Shown: piece after piece, positions 8,612 to 16,059 of the stretch
Numbering within the stretch: position 1 is the stretch's first letter
Layout of the letters: each line of letters opens with the position of its first letter
DNA from: Haloarcula salinisoli
GTDB taxonomy: Archaea; Halobacteriota; Halobacteria; Halobacteriales; Haloarculaceae
NCBI RefSeq assembly: GCF_019599405.1
Contig: NZ_RKLQ01000002.1
Location: 310,001 to 374,000, forward strand
Length of the DNA: 64,000 nucleotides
Reading direction: 5' to 3'
Notes under the pieces: model-generated
What the model was told of the DNA's origin: nothing
Databases searched by the model: none
What the model saw: the letters and a program-made list of their open reading frames with translations, nothing else
Position numbers and translations under genes: made by a program

Positions 8612-9229
8612 ATGGACCCCGAGGACGTGCGTCGGGACTGGGCCGAGCGGTCGGGCAAGTACTCCCCGGAGTATTACGCCGATATCGGGCCCAACGAGGT
8701 CAGCGAGACGCTCCGTGACGTGCTGGGTCACTACGTCACCGACGACGCCGCTATCCTGGAGGTCGGCTGTGGCTCCGGCCGGCACCTCGAACAGCTCCGG
8801 CGCCAGGGCTACGAGAACCTCACCGGCATCGACATCAACGCCGACGCCTTCGACGTGCTGGCCGAGCAGTACCCCCGGCTCGACGCGACCGGGACGTTCC
8901 ACGCCGGGGCGATAGAGGACCTCGTCGGGGAGTTCGACGACGGTGCGTTCGACGTGGTCTACACCGTCGAGACGCTCCAGCATATCCACCCCGAGGACAC
9001 GTGGGTGTTCGAGGAACTGGCACGGATAACGGGCGACCTGCTGATAACCGCCGAGAACGAGGGCAACAGCCCACAGCGGGGCCGGGGCGAGACCGCGGTG
9101 AGTTACGTCGACGACGAGTTCCCGCTCTATCACCGCAACTGGAAGGACGTCTTCTCCGAACTGGGACTGGCGCAACTCATCCGCGAGCCGACCGACCGGG
9201 ACACGATTCGCGTCTTTCGGACGCTGTGA
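8612..9229 (+). CDS. Class I SAM-dependent methyltransferase
   Basis: 205 residues. Motif I is ILEVGCGSGRHLEQL (about 48-62), followed by LTGIDINADAFDVL (end of strand 2) and a FDVVYTVETLQHIHPEDTW segment (strand 4), a canonical class I methyltransferase order. The C-terminal part contains a small YHRNWKDVFSELGL lid-like segment. A TATA-like CTTATTTATC at 8580-8589 sits about 25-30 bases before the ATG, fitting a leaderless transcript. Substrate unknown. Monocistronic and convergent with the HxlR gene. Confidence 0.85.
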   Translation: MDPEDVRRDWAERSGKYSPEYYADIGPNEVSETLRDVLGHYVTDDAAILEVGCGSGRHLEQLRRQGYENLTGIDINADAFDVLAEQYPRLDATGTFHAGAIEDLVGEFDDGAFDVVYTVETLQHIHPEDTWVFEELARITGDLLITAENEGNSPQRGRGETAVSYVDDEFPLYHRNWKDVFSELGLAQLIREPTDRDTIRVFRTL

Positions 9230-9268
9230 CAGTCCCAGCGGACAGATAAAACTGGACCGCTGACGGAG

Positions 9269-9661
9269 CTACGACGGCGACGCGTCTTCCCGGAGCCGAC
9301 CGCCTGCGGGCGGCGACACGTCGTCCCACCGTCGTGCCCAGTCGTCCAGCTCGTCCAGCACGTCGAGCAGTTCCCGCCCCTTCGGGGTGAGCCTATAGAA
9401 CACCGCCACCGGCGCCGCCTCCTCCATGCGACGGTCGACGATGTCGTCTTCGACGAGGGGCTCCAGCGCGTCCGAGAGCGTCTTCGAGCGGGCGTCGGTC
9501 GACTCTTTGAGTTCGTTGAACCGCTTCTCGCCGTCCCGGAGCGCGTAGACGACGTTGAGCCGCCACGGGGTCCCGATGCTGTCGACGGCCTGCACGACCG
9601 GGCAGGCCGACTCGTTGTGTCGCTCGACGGACGCCTGTCGCTCGCTGGTCTCGGCCGCCAT
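9269..9661 (-). CDS. HxlR-family winged-helix transcriptional regulator
   Basis: 130 residues with the HxlR (MarR-like, DUF24) core. A conserved cysteine near the N-terminus (ESACPVVQAVDSIGTPW) precedes the GEKRFNELKES and SKTLSDALEPLVEDDIV recognition-helix region and the YRLTPKGREL wing. Family members sense quinones, aldehydes or electrophiles through this cysteine. It is the last gene of a minus-strand run containing a hydrolase, DoxX, glutathionyl-hydroquinone reductase and DsbA-like genes, and is a natural candidate regulator for them. It has its own 152-base upstream spacer. Confidence 0.88.
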   Translation of the reverse strand: MAAETSERQASVERHNESACPVVQAVDSIGTPWRLNVVYALRDGEKRFNELKESTDARSKTLSDALEPLVEDDIVDRRMEEAAPVAVFYRLTPKGRELLDVLDELDDWARRWDDVSPPAGGRLREDASPS

Positions 9662-9813
9662 CAGGTGCCCTCCCGCTGTCGAGCACCGGGCCGGTGGGTC
9701 GGTCGATTCGCCTCGGTGGTCGTCCGCGTTCGGTGTGCGTGCATACGTAGGGAAATCACACGACCGACAGGTGCATAAGGACTCGCAGGAACGCGATTCT
9801 GTTCGAAAAGTGA

Positions 9814-10602
9814 CTATTCGGCCCGGCCGCGGAGCCACTCGACGGTCACGCGGTCCTGAACGCGCTCGCCGTCGCTGTAGACGGGGTCGCCGCCGGGCGT
9901 CTGGAACGCGTGGCCCGTGTCCTCGATGGTGTGGACGTCGGCGCCGCTCTCCGTCGCGACCCGCATCGTCGGCCCGTACGGGACGACATCGTCGTCGTCG
10001 CCGTGGACGACGAGTGCGGGCATCGACCGCTCGGCAAACTGCGACCCGGGGTCGAATCGGTGGAGTTCCTCGTACAGCACCCGCCCGAACTCGAACTCGC
10101 CGTCGAGCTGCAGTGACCCGGACGCTTCGAGTTCGGTCAGCTGTTCGCCGGTGAACTGCTCGCGGCCCCACGGCGCCTGTGGCTCCAGGAACGTGCTCTC
10201 GATATCGAGCACCGGGTTCCATAGCACGACCCCGCTGATGTCGTCGCGATACCGCTCCAGCGAGAGGCTGGTCGACACCGCGCCGAAGCTCTTGGCCACG
10301 ACGAAGTACGGCCCATCGAAGCACGTCCGCATATGCTCGAACGCGGCCTCGAAGTCGAGGAGTTCGCCGCCGATGGTGACCCCTCGCGACAGCCCGTCGC
10401 TGTCTCCGTGGCCCCGGTAGCTGAACCGAACGGCGTCGAAGCCGGCCGCCGCGAGCCCCTCGGCGAGTCGCGTAAACATCCCACCCTCGTCCATGTCCTG
10501 TGTGATGCCGTGGGCCAGCAACACCGTGCCTCGAGCGTCACCCTCGGCCGGCCGGTGGGCTGTGGCGAGTTCCAGTCCGTCCGCCGTCTGGATTGCTGTC
10601 AT
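9814..10602 (-). CDS. Alpha/beta hydrolase
   Basis: 262 residues with an alpha/beta-hydrolase fold. The HG oxyanion motif is LLAHGITQD. The nucleophile elbow is Ser105 in VAKSFGAVS, an Ala-x-Ser-x-Gly variant of the usual Gly-x-Ser-x-Gly. The acid is in VVHGDDDDVVPYG and the histidine in EDTGHAF. It resembles serine aminopeptidase or S33-like small-molecule hydrolases. It starts 6 bases after the stop of the DoxX gene, so the two are almost certainly cotranscribed. Confidence 0.85.
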   Translation of the reverse strand: MTAIQTADGLELATAHRPAEGDARGTVLLAHGITQDMDEGGMFTRLAEGLAAAGFDAVRFSYRGHGDSDGLSRGVTIGGELLDFEAAFEHMRTCFDGPYFVVAKSFGAVSTSLSLERYRDDISGVVLWNPVLDIESTFLEPQAPWGREQFTGEQLTELEASGSLQLDGEFEFGRVLYEELHRFDPGSQFAERSMPALVVHGDDDDVVPYGPTMRVATESGADVHTIEDTGHAFQTPGGDPVYSDGERVQDRVTVEWLRGRAE

Positions 10603-10608
10603 CGGTGA

Positions 10609-11025
10609 TTAGAGCCCGACTCCGACCGCCAGCGGCCACGAAAGCGACGACAGCGCCAGGAAGACCAGCGCGCCGCCCAGCAGTCCGACGTTCTTGAGGA
10701 AGTGGAACTCCTCGTTCTGTCGGTCCTGGCCCTCCATCGTCCAGAAGTCGTGCATGACCACGGTGATGGGCCCGAGGAAGACGAGTATCGCCGCCGCGCC
10801 GACGGCCGGGTAGACGCCCGCAAGCACCGACAGCGACCCCGCTATCAGCCCGACACTCCCCAGCGGCACCGTCACCGACGCCAGCGGTGCGCCCTTGCTC
10901 TTTGCGTACCCGACCGACGCTTCGAGGTCCAGCAAGTTCCCCACCGCGAGGTAGCTGACCACGAGCGCGAACAGCGCCCGGCCGACGAGGAACGCGGCCT
11001 CGGCCAGCGGCGACGTAAACGCCAT
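10609..11025 (-). CDS. DoxX-family membrane protein
   Basis: 138 residues, four hydrophobic helices, with the GRALFALVVSYLAVGN N-terminal helix and the HDFWTMEG and EEFHFLKNVGLLGGAL segments characteristic of DoxX/DoxD-like proteins. The ATG at 11025 is preferred over the GTG at 11031 because a strong Shine-Dalgarno AGGAGGTGA ends 6 bases before the ATG and would directly abut the GTG. The promoter is far upstream (11137-11168), giving an unusually long leader of about 85-90 bases. It is the first gene of a pair with the hydrolase. Confidence 0.85.
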   Translation of the reverse strand: MAFTSPLAEAAFLVGRALFALVVSYLAVGNLLDLEASVGYAKSKGAPLASVTVPLGSVGLIAGSLSVLAGVYPAVGAAAILVFLGPITVVMHDFWTMEGQDRQNEEFHFLKNVGLLGGALVFLALSSLSWPLAVGVGL

Positions 11026-11136
11026 CAGCACTCACCTCCTTCGTGAGCGGGGGCGGTTTGGGTCCGGTTCGAATCGACTGCGTGTCGAATATGGCTTCGT
11101 ACCATCGTTGCAAATAGTGCAAGGGACCCCCGCATC

Positions 11137-11168
11137 ATATATTTCAGGCAGCTTACACTAAATCAGGT
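11137..11168 (-). promoter_or_regulatory. Promoter of the DoxX-hydrolase pair with shared redox-cluster motif
   Basis: On the plus strand this reads ATATATTTCAGGCAG (11137-11151), TAC (11154-11156), AAA (11160-11162) and CAGGT (11164-11168). The identical 15-mer and the same spaced triplets occur at 13147-13178 before the DsbA-like gene. Read on the minus strand, the ATATAT is the TATA box and the CTGCCTGAAA just upstream would cover BRE and an operator. An additional imperfect inverted repeat, CAGGT/ACCTG, spans 11164-11185. Confidence 0.55.
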
Positions 11169-11265
11169 TTCCCGCGATACACCTGGTTTTCTGCGAGCTA
11201 TTCGATGGGTTGAAATGGGTTCTGAGGGCTCAAAAAGGGAGAAACGGCCAGGCTGCCGCGAACTG

Positions 11266-11288
11266 GTCAAAAATATAAAGCTTTTGAC
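11266..11288 (-). terminator. Hairpin downstream of the glutathionyl-hydroquinone reductase gene
   Basis: GTCAAAA (11266-11272) and TTTTGAC (11282-11288) form a 7-bp stem with a 9-base AT-rich loop, 17 bases 3' of the stop codon. AT-richness suggests a transcript end. Confidence 0.4.
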
Positions 11289-11304
11289 TTCTATTCCGAT
11301 TCAC

Positions 11305-12285
11305 TCACGACGAGGAGTCGCTGTCAGCGGCCAGAGCGGCCCGGCCGTGCGTGGCCGTCCAGTCGGCCTCCGGGCCGACCGGGACGAATCCGGTCGGGTT
11401 GATATCGGTGTGGCTCCGGTAGTAGTGGGCTTTCGCGTGGTCCATGTTGCAGGTCGCCGCGACCGTCGTGGACTCTGCATCGCCCGTCTGGTAGATGTCC
11501 CGCGCGTAATCCCAGAGATGGTCGAAATCGACGAGCGGCCGAACGTTGCATTTGAAGTGGGTGTGATAGACTGCGTCGAACCGGTACAGCGTCGGGAACA
11601 GGAACACGTCCGCGAGGGTCAGCTGGTCGCCGACGGCGTACCGCTGGTCGGCCAGCCGGTCGTCCCACCGCTCCATCGCCGTGAACAGGTCCTCGACGGC
11701 GGCCTCGTACTCGGCCTGTGAGTCGGCGAACCCGGCATCGTAGACGCCCGTGTTCACGCCAGCGTGGACGTCGTCGATGGCGTCGTCTATCTCCCCGCGC
11801 AGTGATTCAGGGTAGAGGTCCCGGTCGGCCGACTGGAACTCGGTGAACTCGGTCGCGAGCATCCGGGAGATGTCGGCGGACTCCTCGTGGACGATGGTTC
11901 CCGTCTCCCGGTCGACGAGCACGGGGACGGTGACCGGCCCGGTGTACTCCGGGTCGGCGGTCTGAAACACCTCGTACAGCCGCTCGGCACCGTGGACCGA
12001 GTCGGCCGTGCAGCCGTCTCTTGCGGGCGTAAACTCCCAGCCCGCGTCCCGGCGAACGGGGTCGACAACGTCCATCGACACGACGCCGTCCAGCCCAAGC
12101 AGCCGCCGGGTCAGCGCCGCGCGGTGAGCCCAGGGGCAGGCCCGTGAGATGTACAGGTGGTACCGGTCGGCCTCGGCGGGGAACGTCGCGTCCGTGGCGG
12201 CCCGAACGCGGCTGTCGAAGCTGTCGTGGTCGTACTCGTCACGGGTCGCGTCGGGCTTCCACTCGCCGTTGTCGAGGACCCCCAT
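11305..12285 (-). CDS. Glutathionyl-hydroquinone reductase-like (Xi-class GST)
   Basis: 326 residues. The thioredoxin-fold motif SRACPWAHRAAL places the catalytic Cys at residue 50, exactly as in Xi-class glutathione transferases (YqjG/EcfG). The NTGVYDAGFADSQAEYE segment and the C-terminal HYYRSHTDINPTGFVPVGP signature are also diagnostic. The bacterial enzymes reduce glutathionyl-hydroquinones; haloarchaea use gamma-glutamylcysteine rather than glutathione, so the thiol may differ. Its ATG overlaps the stop of the DsbA-like gene (TGATG), showing translational coupling. Confidence 0.9.
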   Translation of the reverse strand: MGVLDNGEWKPDATRDEYDHDSFDSRVRAATDATFPAEADRYHLYISRACPWAHRAALTRRLLGLDGVVSMDVVDPVRRDAGWEFTPARDGCTADSVHGAERLYEVFQTADPEYTGPVTVPVLVDRETGTIVHEESADISRMLATEFTEFQSADRDLYPESLRGEIDDAIDDVHAGVNTGVYDAGFADSQAEYEAAVEDLFTAMERWDDRLADQRYAVGDQLTLADVFLFPTLYRFDAVYHTHFKCNVRPLVDFDHLWDYARDIYQTGDAESTTVAATCNMDHAKAHYYRSHTDINPTGFVPVGPEADWTATHGRAALAADSDSSS

Positions 12286-13121
12286 CAGCGGTCACCGCCG
12301 TCCCAGAATACGCCGTTTCCGCGCGGGTCGCGACGTACCGCCCCCTCGCCGTGGAGCGACTGGAGGACCTGCCTGGCCTTGCCGCGGTCGAGTTCGCAGC
12401 TCTCGGCTACCTCCTGGGTCGCGACGGGCCCGAACTCGCGGACGAACGCCCGGACCGACGGCGGCGCCGACCGGTCGAGTTCGGGGGCGACCTCACCAAG
12501 CGCGGCTTGCAGCTGGTCGTAGGACTGAAACCCGGCGGCGACGCGTTCGCCCTCGGGGCCGCTGACCCGGTAGGTCGGGAACGCCCGGACGCCGGCCTCG
12601 CGTGTCCGGGCGAGGTCCGTCTCGAACTGCTCCCGAGCCGTTCCATCCTCCAGCGCCCGTTCGAACGCGGCCACGTCCAGCCCCACGCGCTCGGCCAGCG
12701 CGACCTGCTCCCCACGCCGGCTGACGTTGCGGGCCTGCGTGGTGTAGGCCTCGCGGAGCGCCCTGAGGTATCGCTGTCCGTCGCGGCGGTCCTGCTGGCG
12801 CGCGGCGACGAACGCGATGCTCGCGGGATACGTCGACTCCGCGGGGTCGGTCTCGAAGACGGACGTATCGACCGGCATCCCGTGACGCTCCGACGCTTCC
12901 TCCCAGTGTGGGGCGACGTCGCTCGGCTTCGAGATGTCGTTGGCCGCGTCGTAGAAGCTGTCGAAGTCCTCGACGAGCCCGCCCATGACGTACTCGACCC
13001 CTATCTGGTCTCCGTACGTCGCCCGGAGATGCCGGACGACTGGTACCGAGCCCCAGCACCAGGTGCACATCGGGTCGGTGTACTGCGTTATCGTGACGCC
13101 GTCGGTGTCTGTGACAGACAT
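12285..13121 (-). CDS. DsbA-family (FrnE-like) thiol oxidoreductase
   Basis: 278 residues. A CxxC active site, Cys19-Thr-Trp-Cys22 in YTDPMCTWCWGS, opens a thioredoxin-like fold with an inserted helical domain, and the VRAFPTYRV segment carries the cis-proline. There is no signal peptide, so it acts in the cytoplasm like FrnE/HCCA-type proteins. The C-terminal 60 residues (VRAFVREFGPVATQEVAESCELDRGKAR) look like an added winged-helix-like module. First gene of a two-gene operon with the hydroquinone reductase. The TATA box lies about 30 bases upstream, giving a leaderless mRNA. Confidence 0.87.
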   Translation of the reverse strand: MSVTDTDGVTITQYTDPMCTWCWGSVPVVRHLRATYGDQIGVEYVMGGLVEDFDSFYDAANDISKPSDVAPHWEEASERHGMPVDTSVFETDPAESTYPASIAFVAARQQDRRDGQRYLRALREAYTTQARNVSRRGEQVALAERVGLDVAAFERALEDGTAREQFETDLARTREAGVRAFPTYRVSGPEGERVAAGFQSYDQLQAALGEVAPELDRSAPPSVRAFVREFGPVATQEVAESCELDRGKARQVLQSLHGEGAVRRDPRGNGVFWDGGDR

Positions 13122-13146
13122 GCCTCTCGCTTCCGGTCACGTGGGG

Positions 13147-13178
13147 ATATATTTCAGGCAGACTACGGGAAAGCAGGT
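13147..13178 (-). promoter_or_regulatory. Promoter of the DsbA-GST operon with shared redox-cluster motif
   Basis: Plus-strand reading gives ATATATTTCAGGCAG (13147-13161), TAC (13164-13166), AAA (13170-13172) and CAGGT (13174-13178), with the same internal spacing as the DoxX promoter at 11137-11168. The TATA box is about 26-34 bases before the ATG at 13121. Confidence 0.55.
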
Positions 13179-13194
13179 GTCGCAGACCGTTCGG

Positions 13195-13211
13195 GGTTAC
13201 GTAGTGTAACC
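13195..13211 (-). terminator. Small inverted repeat after the eIF2B-like gene
   Basis: GGTTAC (13195-13200) and GTAACC (13206-13211) flank GTAGT, 12 bases 3' of the eIF2B-like stop. It could be a 3'-end hairpin or an operator for the DsbA promoter just downstream. Confidence 0.3.
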
Positions 13212-13223
13212 GATGTACCGCCC

Positions 13224-14075
13224 TCAGAACTCCATGACGGCGTTCTCGGTGACGACCGAATCGATGAGCCGCGTCGGCGTCGCGTCGTAGCCCGGGTTCG
13301 CGACCTCGAACCCCTCGGCGGGTTCGAGCATGACTTCGCTGGCCGGGCGGAAGGTGTTCTCGAAGGTAAAGCCGCTGCCGATGAACTTCGAGGACGACCC
13401 CACGACGGTGACCGGGACGCCGTGGCTGGCCGCCGAGGCGACGACCGAGTGGGTGCCGATGCGGTTGTACACCACGTCGTCGATGACGCAGTTCATCCCG
13501 ACGAGGACGCGGTCGACTTCTTCCAGGTAGTGGCCCGCGGCGCCGTCGGTGATGAGCGTCGTCGCCACGCCGTCGCGCTCGGCGAGCTGTCGGGCGGTCT
13601 TCCGGCCCAGAAAGCGGGGTCGGGACTCGGTGACGAACGTCTCGACCTCCTTGCCCGCACCCACCACCTCGTCGAAGGTCGCCATAACGGTCGAGGAGTT
13701 CTCGTGGGTCAGCAAGACGTCGCCGTCGTCGACGAGTTCGGCGGCACGCTCGGCGGCGCGCTGCTTGCTCGATTCGACCTCCTCGACGACCGCCTCGATG
13801 GCCTCGACCAGCGCCGTTTTCGCTTCCTCGACGCTGTCGGCGTCGGACTCCTTTACGGCCTCGACGATGCGCTGCTGGGTCGTATAGAGGGGGGCATGCG
13901 AGCGGTTGGCCCGCTGGAGCGCCGAGGAGTTGCGCTCGACGACGCGATTGAAGTCCTCGACAGTGTGGCACTCCCGCTCTGTCAGCTCACGCAGCGCCTT
14001 GGCGGCCTTGACGGCCACGATAGAGGAGCTCTGGGTCTGCATCTCCTCTATCTCCCGGACTGTTTCGTCTATCAT
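13224..14075 (-). CDS. eIF2B/ribose-1,5-bisphosphate isomerase-family protein
   Basis: 283 residues. The N-terminal helical region (MIDETVREIEEMQTQSSS) leads to the Rossmann-like IF-2B domain with LLTHENSSTVMATF, FVTESRPRFLGRKTA, VLVGMNCVIDD and a Gly-rich VPVTVVGSSSKF segment. This superfamily includes eIF2B subunits, methylthioribose-1-phosphate isomerase and the archaeal ribose-1,5-bisphosphate isomerase of AMP degradation. It is shorter than the characterised archaeal isomerase, so the specific function is not settled. The start was chosen at the ATG beginning the conserved helix. Confidence 0.82.
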   Translation of the reverse strand: MIDETVREIEEMQTQSSSIVAVKAAKALRELTERECHTVEDFNRVVERNSSALQRANRSHAPLYTTQQRIVEAVKESDADSVEEAKTALVEAIEAVVEEVESSKQRAAERAAELVDDGDVLLTHENSSTVMATFDEVVGAGKEVETFVTESRPRFLGRKTARQLAERDGVATTLITDGAAGHYLEEVDRVLVGMNCVIDDVVYNRIGTHSVVASAASHGVPVTVVGSSSKFIGSGFTFENTFRPASEVMLEPAEGFEVANPGYDATPTRLIDSVVTENAVMEF

Positions 14076-14200
14076 GTACGTACATGCGGCCGACGGGAAT
14101 AAGGACCTTCCCCCATCCAGTCGCCGTTCTAGAGGTAGCTGGTTCGGGTGTTTCGAGCCTTGAAAGCCACAACGCACCGCTAGCTCCAACTGATCACGAC

Positions 14201-14313
14201 ACCGCGAACCGCCAGAAAGCCCCGCTAGTAGTCGTCGTCAGAGACACCGCGAACCGCCAGAAAGCCCCGCTAGTAGTCGTAGTCAGAGACACCGCGAACC
14301 GCCAGAAAGCCCC
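14201..14313 (+). repeat. 45-bp tandem repeats, left array (three arms)
   Basis: The arm sequence ACCGCGAACCGCCAGAAAGC and its continuation begin at 14201, 14246 and 14291, an exact 45-base period. The last copy is the left outer arm of the nested palindrome at 14290-14564. Spacers of about 20 bases between arms (GTAGTCGTCGTCAGAGA-like) are nearly identical to one another but differ from those of the right array. No coding potential is evident. Confidence 0.85.
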
Positions 14314-14564
14314 GAGCGGCTACGGTCCCGCGGCTCGCTGCGCGCTTCACTCGCTTCGCTCGCTCCAGTGCTTGCGTCGCCGAGGTTCCCGTAGCCGCTC
14401 GCCCCTTTCAGCCCCACCCATGCCGGTTGGCCAAATAGCGTTGGGTGGGGCTGAAAGGGGCGCTTGGCTAAACGACGGCGGCTGACGCAAGCACCGCAAC
14501 GTAGTGAGGAGCGCAGCGAAGCCCCCGAGTTTAGCCAAGCGGGGCTTTCTGGCGGTTCGCGGTG
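14290..14564. repeat. Nested-palindrome (cloverleaf-like) element, copy 1
   Basis: A 275-base element. Outer arms: perfect 24-bp inverted repeat (14290-14313 with 14541-14564). Left side hairpin: 13-bp stem CGAGCGGCTACGG (14313-14325) with 14389-14401. Central hairpin: perfect 21-bp inverted repeat with core CCCCTTTCAGCCCCACCC (14400-14420 with 14442-14462). Right side hairpin: 13-bp stem CGCTTGGCTAAAC (14461-14473) with 14529-14541. Both side loops contain CGCTGCGC-like and GTGCTTGCGTC boxes in inverted orientation. Together the four helices make a cruciform or cloverleaf. Copy 2 is at 53997-54258. Confidence 0.85.
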
Positions 14565-14744
14565 CCATGCTCAATCGTTGCTAGCGGGGCTTTCTGGCGG
14601 TTCGCAGTGCCATGCTCAATCGTTGCTAGCGGGGCTTTCTGGCGGTTCGCAGTGCCATGCTCAATCGTTGCTAGCGGGGCTTTCTGGCGGTTCGCGGTGC
14701 CATGCTCAATCGTTGCTAGCGGGGCTTTCTGGCGGTTCGCGGTG
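14541..14744 (-). repeat. 45-bp tandem repeats, right array (five arms)
   Basis: The complementary arm GGGGCTTTCTGGCGGTTCGC begins at 14541, 14586, 14631, 14676 and 14721, an exact 45-base period, with near-identical spacers containing CATGCTCAATCGTTGCTAGC. A further degenerate copy follows near 14765-14785. This array is inverted relative to the left one, so the locus is an inverted pair of direct-repeat arrays around the palindrome. The spacers are constant, so it is not a CRISPR array. Confidence 0.85.
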
Positions 14745-14827
14745 CGGGTAACACTCTCCACTGCTAGCGCGGTATTCGGGCGGTTCGAGACAGCGTTCAC
14801 CGAGCGGAAATCGGTCCTCACTGCGTG

Positions 14828-16021
14828 CTAGGACTCCATGCGTCGGAACTGGTTCGCGCCGAGCCCACTTTCCTCGCTGGAGCGCAGGATGGAGAGTGCG
14901 GTCATGATGTCCGAGCGGGTCAGCAGCCCCCGGAACTCGCCGTCGGCGTCGGTGACGACCAGCCGCCCGACGGAGTTGTCCTGCAGTTCGTTCAGCGCGT
15001 CCATCACGTCCAGTTCGGGCGTGACAGTGACGAGTTCCGTGGTCATCACGTCGCGGACGGTGTAGGCGTCGCGTTCGACTTCCTTGACGGCGCGGGCGTC
15101 TTCCAGCGTGACGAGCCCGACGACCTCACCGTTGACCTCGACGGGGTAGCCGGTGTGGCGTTCGCGGAACATCGTCCCGATGAGCTCGCGGACCGACACG
15201 TCGGGCGTGACCGTGGTGACGCGGTCCGCCGGCGTCATCACGTCCCGGACCTGGACCCCCTCCAGGTCGGCCCGCATCGACGTCTCGCGGGCCTCCCCCG
15301 CGGCGCCGATGTAGATGAAGAAGGCCAGCCCGGCGAGGAAGATGTTGCCCGCGACGAAGAGGCCGAAGAGGCCCAGCATGATGGCGAATATCTTGCCGAC
15401 CTCCGCGGCAATCTTCGTCGCTCGCGCGTACGGCCGAGTGCGGGCCAGCAGCGCCCGTAGCACGCGCCCGCCGTCCATGGGGAACCCCGGTAGCATGTTG
15501 AATATCGCCAGCGCGATGTTCATGAGCGCGAGATAGGCAAAGACGAAGCGGGCGGACTCGACGATGGTCGACTCCGTGCCCGGCAGGACGAAGAAGGCAC
15601 CGTACGACAGCACGCCGAGCCCGACGCTGACGATGGGGCCGGCGACAGCGATAGCGAGTTCCTGCTTCCAGTCTTCGGGCATCTCGGTCAGCTGGGCGAC
15701 GCCGCCGAAGAGCCACAGCGTGATCGACTCGATTGGGAAGCCGTAGCGTATCGCCACCACCGAGTGGCCCAGTTCGTGGAGGACGACGCCGGTGAAGAGG
15801 CCGACGGCGGCGACGACACCCAGGACCCAGACGAGGTTCCCGTCGGTCAGGAGGACGGGGTCGAGCCCGGCACCCAGCGACCGGTTCAGGAGGTCGGCCG
15901 TCTGCTCTATCTGTGTCCCGATTATCCACGCGAACAGCGGGAGGACGAGCAGGAAGGTCAGGTCGAGCTGGATGGGGATGCCGAAGACGCTCCCGATGCG
16001 GAACCGTCGCATACCCGCCAT
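14828..16021 (-). CDS. Site-2 protease-like M50 metalloprotease with CBS domains
   Basis: 397 residues. Multiple membrane helices carry the zinc site HELGHS (His82, Glu83, His86) and the second motif NMLPGFPMDGGRVLR with Asp183. The C-terminal third (about 245-397) holds two CBS domains (VRDVMTPADRV and VRDVMTTELVTV repeats), which bind adenine nucleotides and would tune activity to energy state. Site-2 proteases cut membrane-embedded substrates in regulated intramembrane proteolysis. A second ATG at 16012 is possible. Confidence 0.92.
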   Translation of the reverse strand: MAGMRRFRIGSVFGIPIQLDLTFLLVLPLFAWIIGTQIEQTADLLNRSLGAGLDPVLLTDGNLVWVLGVVAAVGLFTGVVLHELGHSVVAIRYGFPIESITLWLFGGVAQLTEMPEDWKQELAIAVAGPIVSVGLGVLSYGAFFVLPGTESTIVESARFVFAYLALMNIALAIFNMLPGFPMDGGRVLRALLARTRPYARATKIAAEVGKIFAIMLGLFGLFVAGNIFLAGLAFFIYIGAAGEARETSMRADLEGVQVRDVMTPADRVTTVTPDVSVRELIGTMFRERHTGYPVEVNGEVVGLVTLEDARAVKEVERDAYTVRDVMTTELVTVTPELDVMDALNELQDNSVGRLVVTDADGEFRGLLTRSDIMTALSILRSSEESGLGANQFRRMES

Positions 16022-16059
16022 ACGCGGGCGACGGTGATAAGGCCGGTGTGCCAGCCCGG

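Noticed and set aside
12144-14102. A 652-codon open frame on the plus strand opposite the DsbA-like and eIF2B-like genes
   Set aside because: GC-rich codon bias leaves long antisense frames open; its composition is Arg/Gly/Val-rich with no recognisable domain, while the minus-strand genes have intact catalytic motifs.
14201-14744. CRISPR array
   Set aside because: The period is regular, but spacers are identical within each array and the arms form a palindrome; no cas gene is nearby.
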